Of a stretch of 64,000 bases of DNA, positions 28,456 to 36,809 are shown piece by piece. The position numbers were made by a program, and so were the translations under genes. This DNA is from Saprospirales bacterium GYS_P2D. Lineage in GTDB: Bacteria > Bacteroidota > Bacteroidia > Chitinophagales > Saprospiraceae. Position 1 is the first letter of the stretch. Every line of letters begins with the position of its first letter. The stretch is taken from NCBI GenBank assembly GCA_009833045.1, contig WUUP01000003.1, positions 62,001-126,000 of the forward strand, read 5' to 3'. The notes beneath the pieces were generated by a model that saw only the letters and a list, made by a program, of their open reading frames with translations, was not told the DNA's origin and ran no database searches.

Positions 28456-29442
28456 ATGAGCAAGATCTTGATCACTGGAGCCAGCGGATTCGTTGGGAGT
28501 TTTTTAGTAGAGGAAGCTCTAAGCCGTGGTCTGGATGTGTATGCAGGTATACGCTCTACCAGTAGTCGTAAGTGGCTTCAGGATCCAAAGATTAACTTCA
28601 TCGAGCTCAATCTCAGTGATCGAGACTCACTACAGCATGATATAAGGCAGCATCAGTTTGACTATATCATCCACAATGCTGGCCTGACTAAGGCTAATAA
28701 AATAGCTGACCTTTTCAAGGTCAATGCTGACTACTCGCACAATCTGGCACAGGCGGCATTAGCCAGTCAGCATCTGAAAAAATTTTCCTTCATGAGTAGT
28801 CTGGCTGCCTATGGCACTGCTGACTATCAAGAAAGCAAAGTAGTCGCTCCCGATAGCCCACCGAGACCTATCACCAGCTACGGAAAAAGCAAGTTGAGAG
28901 CAGAAGAAAAGCTACTCGACATCTCCGATCTCCCACTCATGATATTTCGCCCTACAGGGATATTTGGCCCACGAGAGGGAGATTTCCTACAGGTATTCAA
29001 AAGTATAAAGAGTGGTATCGCACTACAGGTCGGGATGTCAGAACAGTGGCTCACCCTCATCTATGTCAAAGACTTAGTGAGAGTAATACTCGATGCGACG
29101 CTATCTACTCAGGCAGATCGAGCCTACTTCGTATCGGATGGAAATCTATATAGGGGTAGCGAATTCAACAGTCTGATCGCTAAGCATCTGGGCAAATCAC
29201 CTTTTCACCTCAAGGTACCTCTACCTATCGTATCAGCTATAGCGACGATCACTGATATCAGCTCACGGATCACTGGACAATCGAACATTCTCAGTAGAGA
29301 TAAACTGCCTGAAATCAAGTCTCGAAGCATGGACTGTGACATCTCTAATCTCGTCCAAGATCACAACTTCAGACCACTGTATACTCTCGATCAGGCTATC
29401 GCCGAAACAGCAGATTGGTATACCAATAATGGGTGGATATAA
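28456..29442 (+). CDS. NAD-dependent epimerase/dehydratase (extended SDR), candidate CerR-type reductase
   Basis: Extended short-chain dehydrogenase of 328 residues. The dinucleotide motif is ITGASGFVGSFL (about 5-16), the catalytic Tyr and Lys are in SYGKSK (about 142-147), and FRPTGIFGPREGD (about 163-175) is the substrate-domain strand of epimerase-like SDRs. Four bases separate it from the acyltransferase gene. In Caulobacter an epimerase-like SDR (CerR) reduces the oxidised ceramide made by SPT and bCerS; the same order here suggests that role. A sugar-nucleotide epimerase is the alternative, but no sugar genes are adjacent. Confidence 0.82.
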   Translation: MSKILITGASGFVGSFLVEEALSRGLDVYAGIRSTSSRKWLQDPKINFIELNLSDRDSLQHDIRQHQFDYIIHNAGLTKANKIADLFKVNADYSHNLAQAALASQHLKKFSFMSSLAAYGTADYQESKVVAPDSPPRPITSYGKSKLRAEEKLLDISDLPLMIFRPTGIFGPREGDFLQVFKSIKSGIALQVGMSEQWLTLIYVKDLVRVILDATLSTQADRAYFVSDGNLYRGSEFNSLIAKHLGKSPFHLKVPLPIVSAIATITDISSRITGQSNILSRDKLPEIKSRSMDCDISNLVQDHNFRPLYTLDQAIAETADWYTNNGWI

Positions 29443-29532
29443 ATCCAAACTGACCGTCTCACTCGTATATTCAATAGAAACATTAGAATTTTACTATTTT
29501 GGAGCTAATCACAAATAGTATAACAAGGAACT

Positions 29533-30120
29533 ATGGTCCAAGAAAATGAAATAATCAGTCTACTCCGCAAGAAGGATCAGCGTGGTATGACCTTCTTTTA
29601 TCAGCATTATGCTGATGCACTACTCGGTATCATCTCCCGAATAGTGAAAAACACCGGTGCCGCAGAAGATGTACTACAGCAGTCTTTGCTCAAGATATGG
29701 GATAAGATCGATCAATATGACGAGGATAAGAGTGCTCTATTCACTTGGGCCAGTATCATCGCTCGCAATACTGCACTGGACAAGGTGCGACTGGTCGGAT
29801 ACCAGCAGCGATCTCAGACCGCAGAGCTCAATGAAGAAGTAACTAACGTGGGTGTAGAGCATACCAGTGACGCAGGTATAGACACCTCTCGCCTATTGGG
29901 CAAACTGGATCAAAACCATGCTATACTAATACAAAAAGTATATCTCGAGGGATATACTCAGAGCGCTATAGCCACCGAACTAAACATACCTCTGGGTACT
30001 GTCAAAACACGAATCAGAGCAGCCATCAAAGAACTGCGAGAAGAATTGAAAAATGAGAAAAGCCTATTCATAGGTAGTCTTGCTCTCATAGTTTACCTCA
30101 TCTATAAATTGATGTCATGA
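29533..30120 (+). CDS. ECF-type RNA polymerase sigma factor with C-terminal hydrophobic tail
   Basis: Extracytoplasmic-function sigma-70 factor of 195 residues. Region 2 is at about 18-85 (YADALLGIISRIVKN, then LLKIWDKIDQYDEDKSALFT with the Trp-rich -10 recognition part), and region 4 at about 115-170 (YTQSAIATELNIPLGTVKTR as the -35 binding HTH). Unusually, the last 20 residues (FIGSLALIVYLIYKLM) form a transmembrane-like helix, which would tether it to the membrane. The stop overlaps the anti-sigma start by 4 bp (ATGA). It follows the ceramide cluster by 90 bp on the same strand. Its regulon cannot be derived here. Confidence 0.9.
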   Translation: MVQENEIISLLRKKDQRGMTFFYQHYADALLGIISRIVKNTGAAEDVLQQSLLKIWDKIDQYDEDKSALFTWASIIARNTALDKVRLVGYQQRSQTAELNEEVTNVGVEHTSDAGIDTSRLLGKLDQNHAILIQKVYLEGYTQSAIATELNIPLGTVKTRIRAAIKELREELKNEKSLFIGSLALIVYLIYKLMS

Positions 30121-30893
30121 CAGCTCAAGAAATCATAGAATCAGGACTACTGGAGCTATATGCACTCGGGCAGCTGGAAGGCGCTGAACTGCAAGAAGTA
30201 GAGGTAGCTATCAAACAGCACAGTAGTGTCAAAGCTGAGCTCCGTAGTATAGAAGAGGGACTTAGTAAATTCGCTGCACTGATGAGTGTACCTGCTGACC
30301 AATCTATCCTCGATCGAACTTTAGAGATTATCAATAAATCTACTGGAGCCTCGACTACAGAGGTATCTCCTAAAGGCACTAATCTATCAATGTGGACTTG
30401 GCTTGGACCACTGAGTTCGGTGATTGCCGTTATTGGTTTGGCTACTGCCTATATGCAATATACCAAGGCCAACAATCTCCAATCTGAGATTAATAAAGTC
30501 AATGAAGACTGTGAAGTCATCAAGCAAGAACTGGATACTCAATCAGATATCTACGCTGCGATACTGGATACTGACAATCGCTATATCGAGGTCAGCCCTA
30601 CTGACAAATATCCAGAGACGAGTCTCGTGATACATACTAATGAGGTGGATGGACAAAACTATCTGCAGATCAAAAATCTACCTGAGATCAGTGATGAATT
30701 GGCATTTCAGCTATGGTCACTCAAGGGAGATAGTGCTCCGATACCTTTGACCGTATTCGCTGATAATGGAGATCTGATCATCCCGATCGACTATGAGCCC
30801 GGTACGGATGCCTATGCGATAACCATCGAGCAGGCAGGAGGTGCAGAAAGTCCTAACTTAGCTGAACTTATAGGAGTATTCAGCTTAAGCTAA
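30117..30893 (+). CDS. Anti-sigma factor, RskA-like C-terminal domain
   Basis: Membrane-anchored anti-sigma factor of 258 residues. The cytoplasmic part (1-85) contains the helical region that should bind the sigma factor (ELYALGQLEGAELQEVEVAI), though no zinc-binding HxxxCxxC is present. A single transmembrane segment lies at about 92-114 (WLGPLSSVIAVIGLATAYMQ), followed by a short coiled coil and the periplasmic RskA C-terminal domain (about 145-258; LQIKNLPEISDELAFQLWSL). Translational coupling with the sigma gene supports a cognate pair; the following HD gene overlaps by one base (TAATG), extending the operon. Confidence 0.9.
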   Translation: MTAQEIIESGLLELYALGQLEGAELQEVEVAIKQHSSVKAELRSIEEGLSKFAALMSVPADQSILDRTLEIINKSTGASTTEVSPKGTNLSMWTWLGPLSSVIAVIGLATAYMQYTKANNLQSEINKVNEDCEVIKQELDTQSDIYAAILDTDNRYIEVSPTDKYPETSLVIHTNEVDGQNYLQIKNLPEISDELAFQLWSLKGDSAPIPLTVFADNGDLIIPIDYEPGTDAYAITIEQAGGAESPNLAELIGVFSLS

Positions 30894-31552
30894 TGACAGA
30901 AATACAGAAAGAAAACATAGCCATAACCAAAGACTATGTCATGACTACCCTGAGCGATGCTGAGGGTGGTCATGACTGGTGGCATATCTATAGAGTTTGG
31001 CAAAATGCAAAACTCATCTGCCAAACCGAAAAAGTGGATCGGTATGTAGTAGAGCTCGCAGCGCTACTGCATGATATAGCCGATCCTAAGTTTCATGATG
31101 GTGACGAGGAGATCGGTCCTAAGACAGCTCGAGTACATCTCGAGAATATCAAGGTCAGTAAAGAAGTCATCGACCATGTCGTCAATATCATCCTACACAT
31201 GTCCTATAAGAATAGCCTCGAGAGCAAAAAATGGTCGAGTCCTGAGATGGAAGTCGTGCAAGATGCCGATCGTCTCGACGCTATCGGTGCGATAGGGATC
31301 GCCAGAGCGTTTAACTATGGAGGATTCAAAAATCGATCACTCTATGATCCCGCTATCAAGCCAAATCTCAATATGAGCAAAGAAGAGTACAAAAATAGCA
31401 CTGCTCCTACCATCAATCACTTTTATGAAAAGTTACTCCTGCTCAAGGATAAAATGAATACCTCCTCAGCTAAGCAAATCGCTGCGCAAAGACATACCTT
31501 CATGGAGGAATATCTCAATCAATTTTACGCAGAATGGAAGGGTCAGAAATAA
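30893..31552 (+). CDS. HD-domain phosphohydrolase (YedJ-like)
   Basis: Metal-dependent phosphohydrolase of 219 residues. HD-domain ligands are visible in GGHDWWHIYRVW (about 22-33), LLHDIADPKFHDGDEE (about 57-72) and VVQDADRLDAIGAIGIAR (about 120-137), the pattern of the E. coli YedJ group. The enzyme is cytoplasmic and its substrate, presumably a nucleotide, is unknown. It overlaps the anti-sigma stop by one base and the aldose-epimerase start by 19 bp, so four genes from sigma factor to epimerase are packed as one unit. Confidence 0.88.
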   Translation: MTEIQKENIAITKDYVMTTLSDAEGGHDWWHIYRVWQNAKLICQTEKVDRYVVELAALLHDIADPKFHDGDEEIGPKTARVHLENIKVSKEVIDHVVNIILHMSYKNSLESKKWSSPEMEVVQDADRLDAIGAIGIARAFNYGGFKNRSLYDPAIKPNLNMSKEEYKNSTAPTINHFYEKLLLLKDKMNTSSAKQIAAQRHTFMEEYLNQFYAEWKGQK

Positions 31553-32421
31553 TATATATAGAAAACGATCAGATAAAGGCAGGGATTAAAATCAAAGGTG
31601 GTGAATGGTGCAGTCTCATAGATAAATCTACTGCTGTCGAATATATATGGCAGGCAGACCCTCAGTATTGGGGCAGATCGAGCTGCATCTTGTTCCCTAC
31701 GATCGGCAAGCTAAAGGCTGGTAGCTACACCATCGATGATCAGGCTTATCATCTGAATCAGCATGGATTCTTGCGAAATCTCCCACTCGAAATCATCGAG
31801 CAGGATGGAGAAGCCCTCGTACTACGCAAGAAGAGCGATCCACTCACCATGAAGCTTTATCCCTTTGCCCATGAGGTGAGGATGATATATGAGCTGGATG
31901 GCCCTAGCCTATCTATCACCTATGAGATATACAATAATGATGAGCGAATCATGCCTTTCTCTATAGGTGCACATCCCGCATTTAATGTACCAGTAGATAG
32001 TAAAGGCAAGCGGAGCCACTATCAATTAAAATTTAATAAACCAGAGACACTCGAGACTATGATGCTCGACGATGATGGGCTCATCGGGAGTGATACTCGG
32101 ACTATCCTCAAGGATAGCGACACTATAGACATCAGCGAAGACCTCTTTGATCAAGATGCCCTGATACTTACAGGATATGAGTCCACAGATCTGAGTCTCA
32201 TTGGGCCTGCAGGAGATGCCATCTGGACGTTTGACTTTGAGGGCTTTCCTTATCTTGGTATCTGGTCAAAAAATCAAGCATCTCCATTCGTATGTATCGA
32301 GCCTTGGCATGGTATTGCCGATTTGGCTACAGCCAATGGAAACCTATATGATAAGAAAGGAATCGAAACCCTACGGCCTGGAGAGCGATTCGCCTGTACG
32401 CATAGAGTGACACTACACTAA
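31534..32421 (+). CDS. Aldose 1-epimerase family protein (LacX-like)
   Basis: Galactose-mutarotase-like enzyme of 295 residues that interconverts alpha and beta anomers of sugars, or sugar phosphates. The signatures are YWGRSSCILFPTIGKLKAGS (about 44-63), HGFLRNLPLE (about 74-83), SIGAHPAFNVP (about 142-152), with the expected catalytic His, and CIEPWHGIADL (about 253-263). It is closest in pattern to the LacX group. The start overlaps the HD gene by 19 bp; the stop overlaps the AraC gene's end by 4 bp on the other strand. No sugar pathway is adjacent, so the physiological sugar is open. Confidence 0.9.
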   Translation: MEGSEIIYIENDQIKAGIKIKGGEWCSLIDKSTAVEYIWQADPQYWGRSSCILFPTIGKLKAGSYTIDDQAYHLNQHGFLRNLPLEIIEQDGEALVLRKKSDPLTMKLYPFAHEVRMIYELDGPSLSITYEIYNNDERIMPFSIGAHPAFNVPVDSKGKRSHYQLKFNKPETLETMMLDDDGLIGSDTRTILKDSDTIDISEDLFDQDALILTGYESTDLSLIGPAGDAIWTFDFEGFPYLGIWSKNQASPFVCIEPWHGIADLATANGNLYDKKGIETLRPGERFACTHRVTLH

Positions 32422-33233
32422 GAGACATAAGCTTTGGGGGTGACACCGACGATCTTTTTGAAGTGTCGAATGAAGTGACTCTGGTCAAAATATCCAACGG
32501 TATACGCTACATCAGTAGAAGCCATACCCTGAGCGAGTAGCTGCTTAGCTTTTTCGATCCTGAGGTTATTGAGGTACTGATGAGGCGGCAGCCCAAAGCG
32601 CTCTCTATATACCTTAATCAAGTGAAACCTACTCAGGCCGGAAATCGTCATGAGATCATCGAGCTGAATATTGTCAGCGAAATAAGCATGTATATAGTCC
32701 CTCATCCGCTCAGCGACAGATCCATATGTATCCTGATCTTCCTGTATATACTCCAGTCCTGTGGACTCAGAGATCTGATGTAGGATCTCCGCCAGCTCTA
32801 CCTCATCATCCAAAGAGATCTGCTCTCTCATCAAGCGATCATGTAGTAGCTGATACCTTCCTAAAATGGAAGATTGGTCGATGATCTGCTTCACAAACTG
32901 CGGTGAAGTCTCCTCTTCTACATTAAAGTTTTGGCGGATGATATTCTGCGGGATATACATCGATCGAAAATTCCACACACCTTCACCTAATGAGCGCCCT
33001 GTATGAACTTCGTAGGGATTGAGGATCAGTAGTTTATTGGGATTGACTACATACTCATTCTTCTTATAGCTATAGTCAGCGACACCGCTCTCTACGAGGA
33101 TCAGCGCATAGCTATCATGAAAATGAGCCTTGAACGATCGAGATGTGAACGAACCCTGGAGCACCTCGATATCTCCATTCACCTTGAAGGATGAATAATT
33201 AATAGAAGAAGGAGACTCAGATTTTTCTTTCAC
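32418..33233 (-). CDS. AraC-family transcriptional regulator
   Basis: Regulator of about 271 residues: an AraC-type cupin sensing domain (about 20-160; KAHFHDSYALILVESGVADY) and a C-terminal double HTH (about 175-268; IQLDDLMTISGLSRFHLIKV, then ASTDVAYTVGYFDQSHFIRH). No ATG opens the frame. I take GTG at 33233 because the earlier TTG at 33257 and GTG at 33254 overlap or touch a TATATTTG -7 element (33255-33262). The start is therefore uncertain by a few residues. The gene converges on the aldose epimerase gene. Ligand and targets cannot be named; a sugar is the usual ligand type. Confidence 0.85.
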   Translation of the reverse strand: MKEKSESPSSINYSSFKVNGDIEVLQGSFTSRSFKAHFHDSYALILVESGVADYSYKKNEYVVNPNKLLILNPYEVHTGRSLGEGVWNFRSMYIPQNIIRQNFNVEEETSPQFVKQIIDQSSILGRYQLLHDRLMREQISLDDEVELAEILHQISESTGLEYIQEDQDTYGSVAERMRDYIHAYFADNIQLDDLMTISGLSRFHLIKVYRERFGLPPHQYLNNLRIEKAKQLLAQGMASTDVAYTVGYFDQSHFIRHFKKIVGVTPKAYVS

Positions 33234-33254
33234 AGCGTATGATCTATAACACAC

Positions 33255-33262
33255 CAAATATA
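33255..33262 (-). promoter_or_regulatory. -7 promoter element of the AraC gene
   Basis: Minus-strand TATATTTG is an exact TAnnTTTG match, 22 bp before the proposed GTG start. No TTG at the -33 distance. Confidence 0.4.
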
Positions 33263-33372
33263 ACGGCTAAAGTAGGAAGATGCGGAGTGGAAAGAGCATT
33301 ACTGATTTTGTTAATCCTTTTATGAACATCACATTTTGATCAAACCATTAATTTTTGAATCTTTATTTAGTC

Positions 33373-33633
33373 ATGATCTACGCAGTATACTTCCTCACTT
33401 TTATCTTATGGATTTGGGCAATAATAGATTTATATCAATCGCCACATATCGCTCTACCCATCAAGCTATTATGGTTGATAGGCATTTTGCTCCTACCACT
33501 TATGAGTTCATTAATTTACTTTCAAAATGAAAATAACAATCGACTATCCATGTGGACGGTAGCTATACGCAGCTCGATGGGATGCCTACAGAGCAGCTCC
33601 CAGAGCTCCCGTACTTCATGTCCTCTGTCATAA
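33373..33633 (+). CDS. PLDc_N-like small membrane protein with a chimeric tail
   Basis: Residues 1-58 from the ATG at 33373 form a PLDc_N-type (phospholipase D nuclease N-terminal) two-helix membrane protein: YFLTFILWIWAIIDLYQS and PIKLLWLIGILLLPLMSSLI are the two segments. Free-standing PLDc_N proteins are usually about 60-75 residues, so the functional part looks intact. From about 33545 the frame runs through DNA that in another frame encodes a sensor-propeller fragment, giving a meaningless Ser-rich tail. It thus looks like an intact short gene joined by a deletion or insertion to a foreign remnant. Possibly expressed; role unknown. Confidence 0.5.
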   Translation: MIYAVYFLTFILWIWAIIDLYQSPHIALPIKLLWLIGILLLPLMSSLIYFQNENNNRLSMWTVAIRSSMGCLQSSSQSSRTSCPLS

Positions 33634-33875
33634 CTGACAATGGGGATCTATGGATGTCTACCTACAGCGAAGGACTCTGGCGATATGATGGAGATACTCT
33701 GCAAAATCACATAGTCAGATACAACGGACAGGCTATCAACCTAATGTCTATCTATCGAGATCTCTATGATCGACTCTGGGTTACGACTGCCGAGAATGGT
33801 ATTTTTCATCATGATGGTAGTGACTTTGTCCCTTTTGATTTAGGCAGCCTGCTATCCATCTCTACCCTTGAATAA
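33546..33875 (+). pseudogene. Remnant of a two-component-regulator propeller gene
   Basis: In the frame ending at 33875 about 107 residues encode two beta-propeller blades of the kind found in the periplasmic sensor half of Bacteroidota hybrid two-component or LuxR sensors: NGDLWMSTYSEGLWRYDG and YDRLWVTTAENGIFHHDGSD. Full proteins of this type exceed 700 residues and hold at least 12 blades, so this is an internal fragment without signal peptide or output domain. It overlaps the tail of the PLDc_N frame, which marks the junction near 33545. Most likely a decayed gene. Confidence 0.65.
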
Positions 33876-33909
33876 AAAAGGAGAAAGTCTTGTGACCTTC
33901 TCCTTTTAT
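33876..33909. terminator. Bidirectional terminator
   Basis: Stem AAAAGGAGAAAGTC / GACCTTCTCCTTTT with loop TTGT and one mismatch; A- and T-rich flanks suit both directions. It lies between the propeller remnant and the convergent molybdenum hydroxylase gene, which ends at 33932. Confidence 0.82.
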
Positions 33910-33931
33910 CTACTGTGTTTGGATTAAACTT

Positions 33932-36136
33932 TTAGCCTAATAGATCTATCTGATTAGCGAATGGCTGATCGTAGAATCTCTTACCTGTGGCCTGATAAAG
34001 CGCATTAGCTAATGCCGCTCCGATCGGTGGCAATGATGGCTCTCCGAGTCCTGTAGGATGCTCCCCATTATCCACGAAAAATACCTCTATCTCATCTGGA
34101 GCCTCTGTCTGACGGATAAGGCGGTACTGATGGAAGTTTTCTTGATCCGGCTTACCATCTGTGAAAGTCATCTCACTAAACATCGCATGCCCGATACCGT
34201 CAATGATCCCTCCTTCTATTTGATTAATCGCTCCTTCAGGATTGACTACGATGCCACAGTCTACTGCGCAGTAGACTTTTTTGACTTTAGGTAAACCATC
34301 CTCGAGAGCTATGTCCAGTACCTGAGCCACATAGGAGTTGTGACAATAGTAGGCACTCACACCTCTACTTAGTCCGCTGTCTTCAGTCCAGCCAGCCTTT
34401 TCTTTGACGAGCTCCAGTACGCCAGCATATCGTGCTGCATCATAGTCATTGTCTTCACCTATTGGATTGGCCTCCGCTTTTTTGAATAGCTCGAGCCTGA
34501 AAGCTATAGGATCTTTGCCAGCTGCTTCTGCCACCTCATCGAGGAATGACTGCTCGGCCATAGCAATGAAATTGGATCGAGGTGCTCGCCAAGCTCCTGT
34601 TGATATATTGGTATTAACCTTTACATTTTCGGCAAGATAATTATCCACCGCTCCGGCTGGATATCGATTAGCAAAGATGGGGCTTTCAGGGAGTCCAGTC
34701 CCTCTCACATGAAATGCAATCATATTACCATCCTCATCGAGACCCGCTCGATAAAGTACTTTGTACATCGGTCGATAGGTCCCCTGTGTCATGTCGTCCT
34801 CTCGAGTATAGACCAGCTTGACAGGAGACTTAATAGCCTGCGATATTAGCGCTGCCTCAGTACCAAAATGTCCATAGAGTCGACGACCAAAGCCCCCTCC
34901 CATACGAGTCATCATGATATCGATCTTGTCTTTTGGCAGACCGAGCACTGACTCGAGTGTCATCTCGAGAAACATCGGCGTCTGTATCGGACCGACGAGC
35001 TCTGCACGATCTGCAGTGACATTCGCATAGAAGTTCATCGGCTCCATTGTATTATGCGCCAAGAATGGTGCGGAGTAGGTCTTCTCAACGATTTTTGCCG
35101 CTTTAGCGAAGGCTCCATCAGGATCTCCATCTTTTCGAGCGACTTCTACAGCTCCATTCATGAGCATGTCATCGAGGAGGTCTTTCTGTGCGGCGGTATT
35201 CTCGAGCGGAGATTCTTCTTCCCATTCTACTTTGAGCGCCTTTTTAGCTTTCATGACCTGCCAGGTAGTCTCGCCGACCACTACTGCGAGCTCTGGATAG
35301 GCATTGACATCTGACCACTGAGGATTCCATCCTTCGGGCTCCACATTGATCCTGATGACATCGGTGATACCATCCATCTGCTTTACGGCAGCATCATCCA
35401 TCGACTTGATCTTCATTCCAAAAGCCGGAGGATGTACGATCATAGCGATCTTCATACCTTCTTCTTGGATATCAAGACCAAATAGGGGTTTCCCTTGGAC
35501 GATATCCCAGCCATCCACATTGCGGACACGATGACCGATTAGTTTGAAGTCCTTTGGATCTTTAAGGGTCACTTCTTCTGGCACCTCCAGCTGTGCAGCA
35601 GCAGAGGCAACAGCACCATAGCTGATAGATTGATCAGAGGCCTTGTGATAGATCATACCACGATCAGTAGTGATCTCTGAGGCAGGTACTCCCCACTGAT
35701 CAGCTGCCGCCTGTACGAGCATCTGACGAGCAGTAGCTCCGGTCTTACGTAGGCTTTCCCAGCCAAATCTAATAGACTGACTACCTCCTGCGATCTGTCT
35801 TTGATATTTTTCCGTATCGAGAGGTGCTTGCTCTACTTTGACTTGTTCCCAGTCTGCGTCGAGCTCCTCAGCGATGATCATTGGCATCGATGTTTTTACG
35901 TTTTGGCCAATCTCTGGATTAGGAGACATGATCGTCACTACTCCATTGTCACCGATACTGAGGAAGCCATTCATCTCCGTCCACTTGCCCGGCTCTTCGA
36001 GTATAGGAGCGACAAATTCGGGTAACTTTGATTCTTCTTTACAAGCGAAAAAATTAAAGCCCAACACCATTCCTCCACCTGCAGCAGCGCTCACCTTGAT
36101 AAATGAGCGTCTTTTTGTATTTATATTTTTTGTCAT
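33932..36136 (-). CDS. Molybdopterin-binding subunit of a xanthine-dehydrogenase-family oxidoreductase
   Basis: Large subunit (734 residues) of a molybdenum hydroxylase of the isoquinoline 1-oxidoreductase/aldehyde oxidase type. The N-terminus has a Tat signal (TKRRSFIKVSAAAGGGMVLG), so the folded, cofactor-loaded enzyme should be exported; a Cys follows at FFAC. Conserved segments are MTRMGGGFGRRLYGHFGTEA, YRAGLDEDGNMIAFHVRGTG, NISTGAWRAPRSNFIAMAEQ and the molybdenum-site Glu in PTGLGEPSLPPIGAALANA. It follows its 2Fe-2S partner by 28 bp. No FAD-binding third subunit is present, as in IorAB-type enzymes that pass electrons to a cytochrome or quinone. Substrate unknown. Confidence 0.92.
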   Translation of the reverse strand: MTKNINTKRRSFIKVSAAAGGGMVLGFNFFACKEESKLPEFVAPILEEPGKWTEMNGFLSIGDNGVVTIMSPNPEIGQNVKTSMPMIIAEELDADWEQVKVEQAPLDTEKYQRQIAGGSQSIRFGWESLRKTGATARQMLVQAAADQWGVPASEITTDRGMIYHKASDQSISYGAVASAAAQLEVPEEVTLKDPKDFKLIGHRVRNVDGWDIVQGKPLFGLDIQEEGMKIAMIVHPPAFGMKIKSMDDAAVKQMDGITDVIRINVEPEGWNPQWSDVNAYPELAVVVGETTWQVMKAKKALKVEWEEESPLENTAAQKDLLDDMLMNGAVEVARKDGDPDGAFAKAAKIVEKTYSAPFLAHNTMEPMNFYANVTADRAELVGPIQTPMFLEMTLESVLGLPKDKIDIMMTRMGGGFGRRLYGHFGTEAALISQAIKSPVKLVYTREDDMTQGTYRPMYKVLYRAGLDEDGNMIAFHVRGTGLPESPIFANRYPAGAVDNYLAENVKVNTNISTGAWRAPRSNFIAMAEQSFLDEVAEAAGKDPIAFRLELFKKAEANPIGEDNDYDAARYAGVLELVKEKAGWTEDSGLSRGVSAYYCHNSYVAQVLDIALEDGLPKVKKVYCAVDCGIVVNPEGAINQIEGGIIDGIGHAMFSEMTFTDGKPDQENFHQYRLIRQTEAPDEIEVFFVDNGEHPTGLGEPSLPPIGAALANALYQATGKRFYDQPFANQIDLLG

Positions 36137-36164
36137 GATTTTTTATTTAATAATGTGGAAGGGA

Positions 36165-36623
36165 TTAGGCATTTTTCGCAGCAGTCTTGACAGCTGCTCG
36201 GATACGGGTGTAAGTACCGCATCTACAGATATTACCATTCATCGCCTCTACGATCTGAGCATCAGAGGGATTTTTATTTTCATTGAGCAGCGCTGATGCA
36301 GTCATTATCTGACCTGCCTGACAGTAGCCACATTGAGCGACATCATGCTCTATCCATGCTTGCTGTACAGGATGGGATCCATCTTCAGATAGTCCTTCGA
36401 TTGTCGTTATTTTCTTACCAGTAGCAGCTACTACTGGTAGTGAGCAGGATCGAGCAGCTTTGCCATCGAGATGTATCGTACAGGCGCCGCACTGAGCGAT
36501 CCCACAGCCATATTTAGTACCGACCAACTTGAGGTGATCTCGTAGCACCCAGAGGATGGGTGTATCTTCAGCGACATCGACAGTATGGTCTTTGCCATTG
36601 ACATTGATTGTTAAGTTTGCCAT
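36165..36623 (-). CDS. 2Fe-2S subunit of the molybdenum hydroxylase
   Basis: Small electron-transfer subunit of 152 residues carrying two [2Fe-2S] clusters. The plant-ferredoxin-like cluster has [20 protein letters not shown] with a further Cys in ARSC (about residues 38-60); the second, helical cluster has CGYCQAGQI and ICRCGTY (about 98-138). It is the first gene of the pair and has no signal peptide, so it would be exported by hitch-hiking with the Tat-bearing large subunit. It corresponds to IorA/CoxS. The spacing and shared strand indicate an operon with the molybdopterin subunit. Confidence 0.93.
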   Translation of the reverse strand: MANLTINVNGKDHTVDVAEDTPILWVLRDHLKLVGTKYGCGIAQCGACTIHLDGKAARSCSLPVVAATGKKITTIEGLSEDGSHPVQQAWIEHDVAQCGYCQAGQIMTASALLNENKNPSDAQIVEAMNGNICRCGTYTRIRAAVKTAAKNA

Positions 36624-36809
36624 TTCACAGTAGTTTTTTAATGTAAATAATCTCCGCTACTAAAGATAAGCGAATAACCACTAAGTAGTTTATTGGCTAA
36701 TTCAACAAATTGTTAATCGCTATATATCTACCACTGAAATCACACTCATATCAAAAAAGTTTAATGTATTTACTACCTTTCCGACCTCATACACACATGC
36801 TCAGATAGA

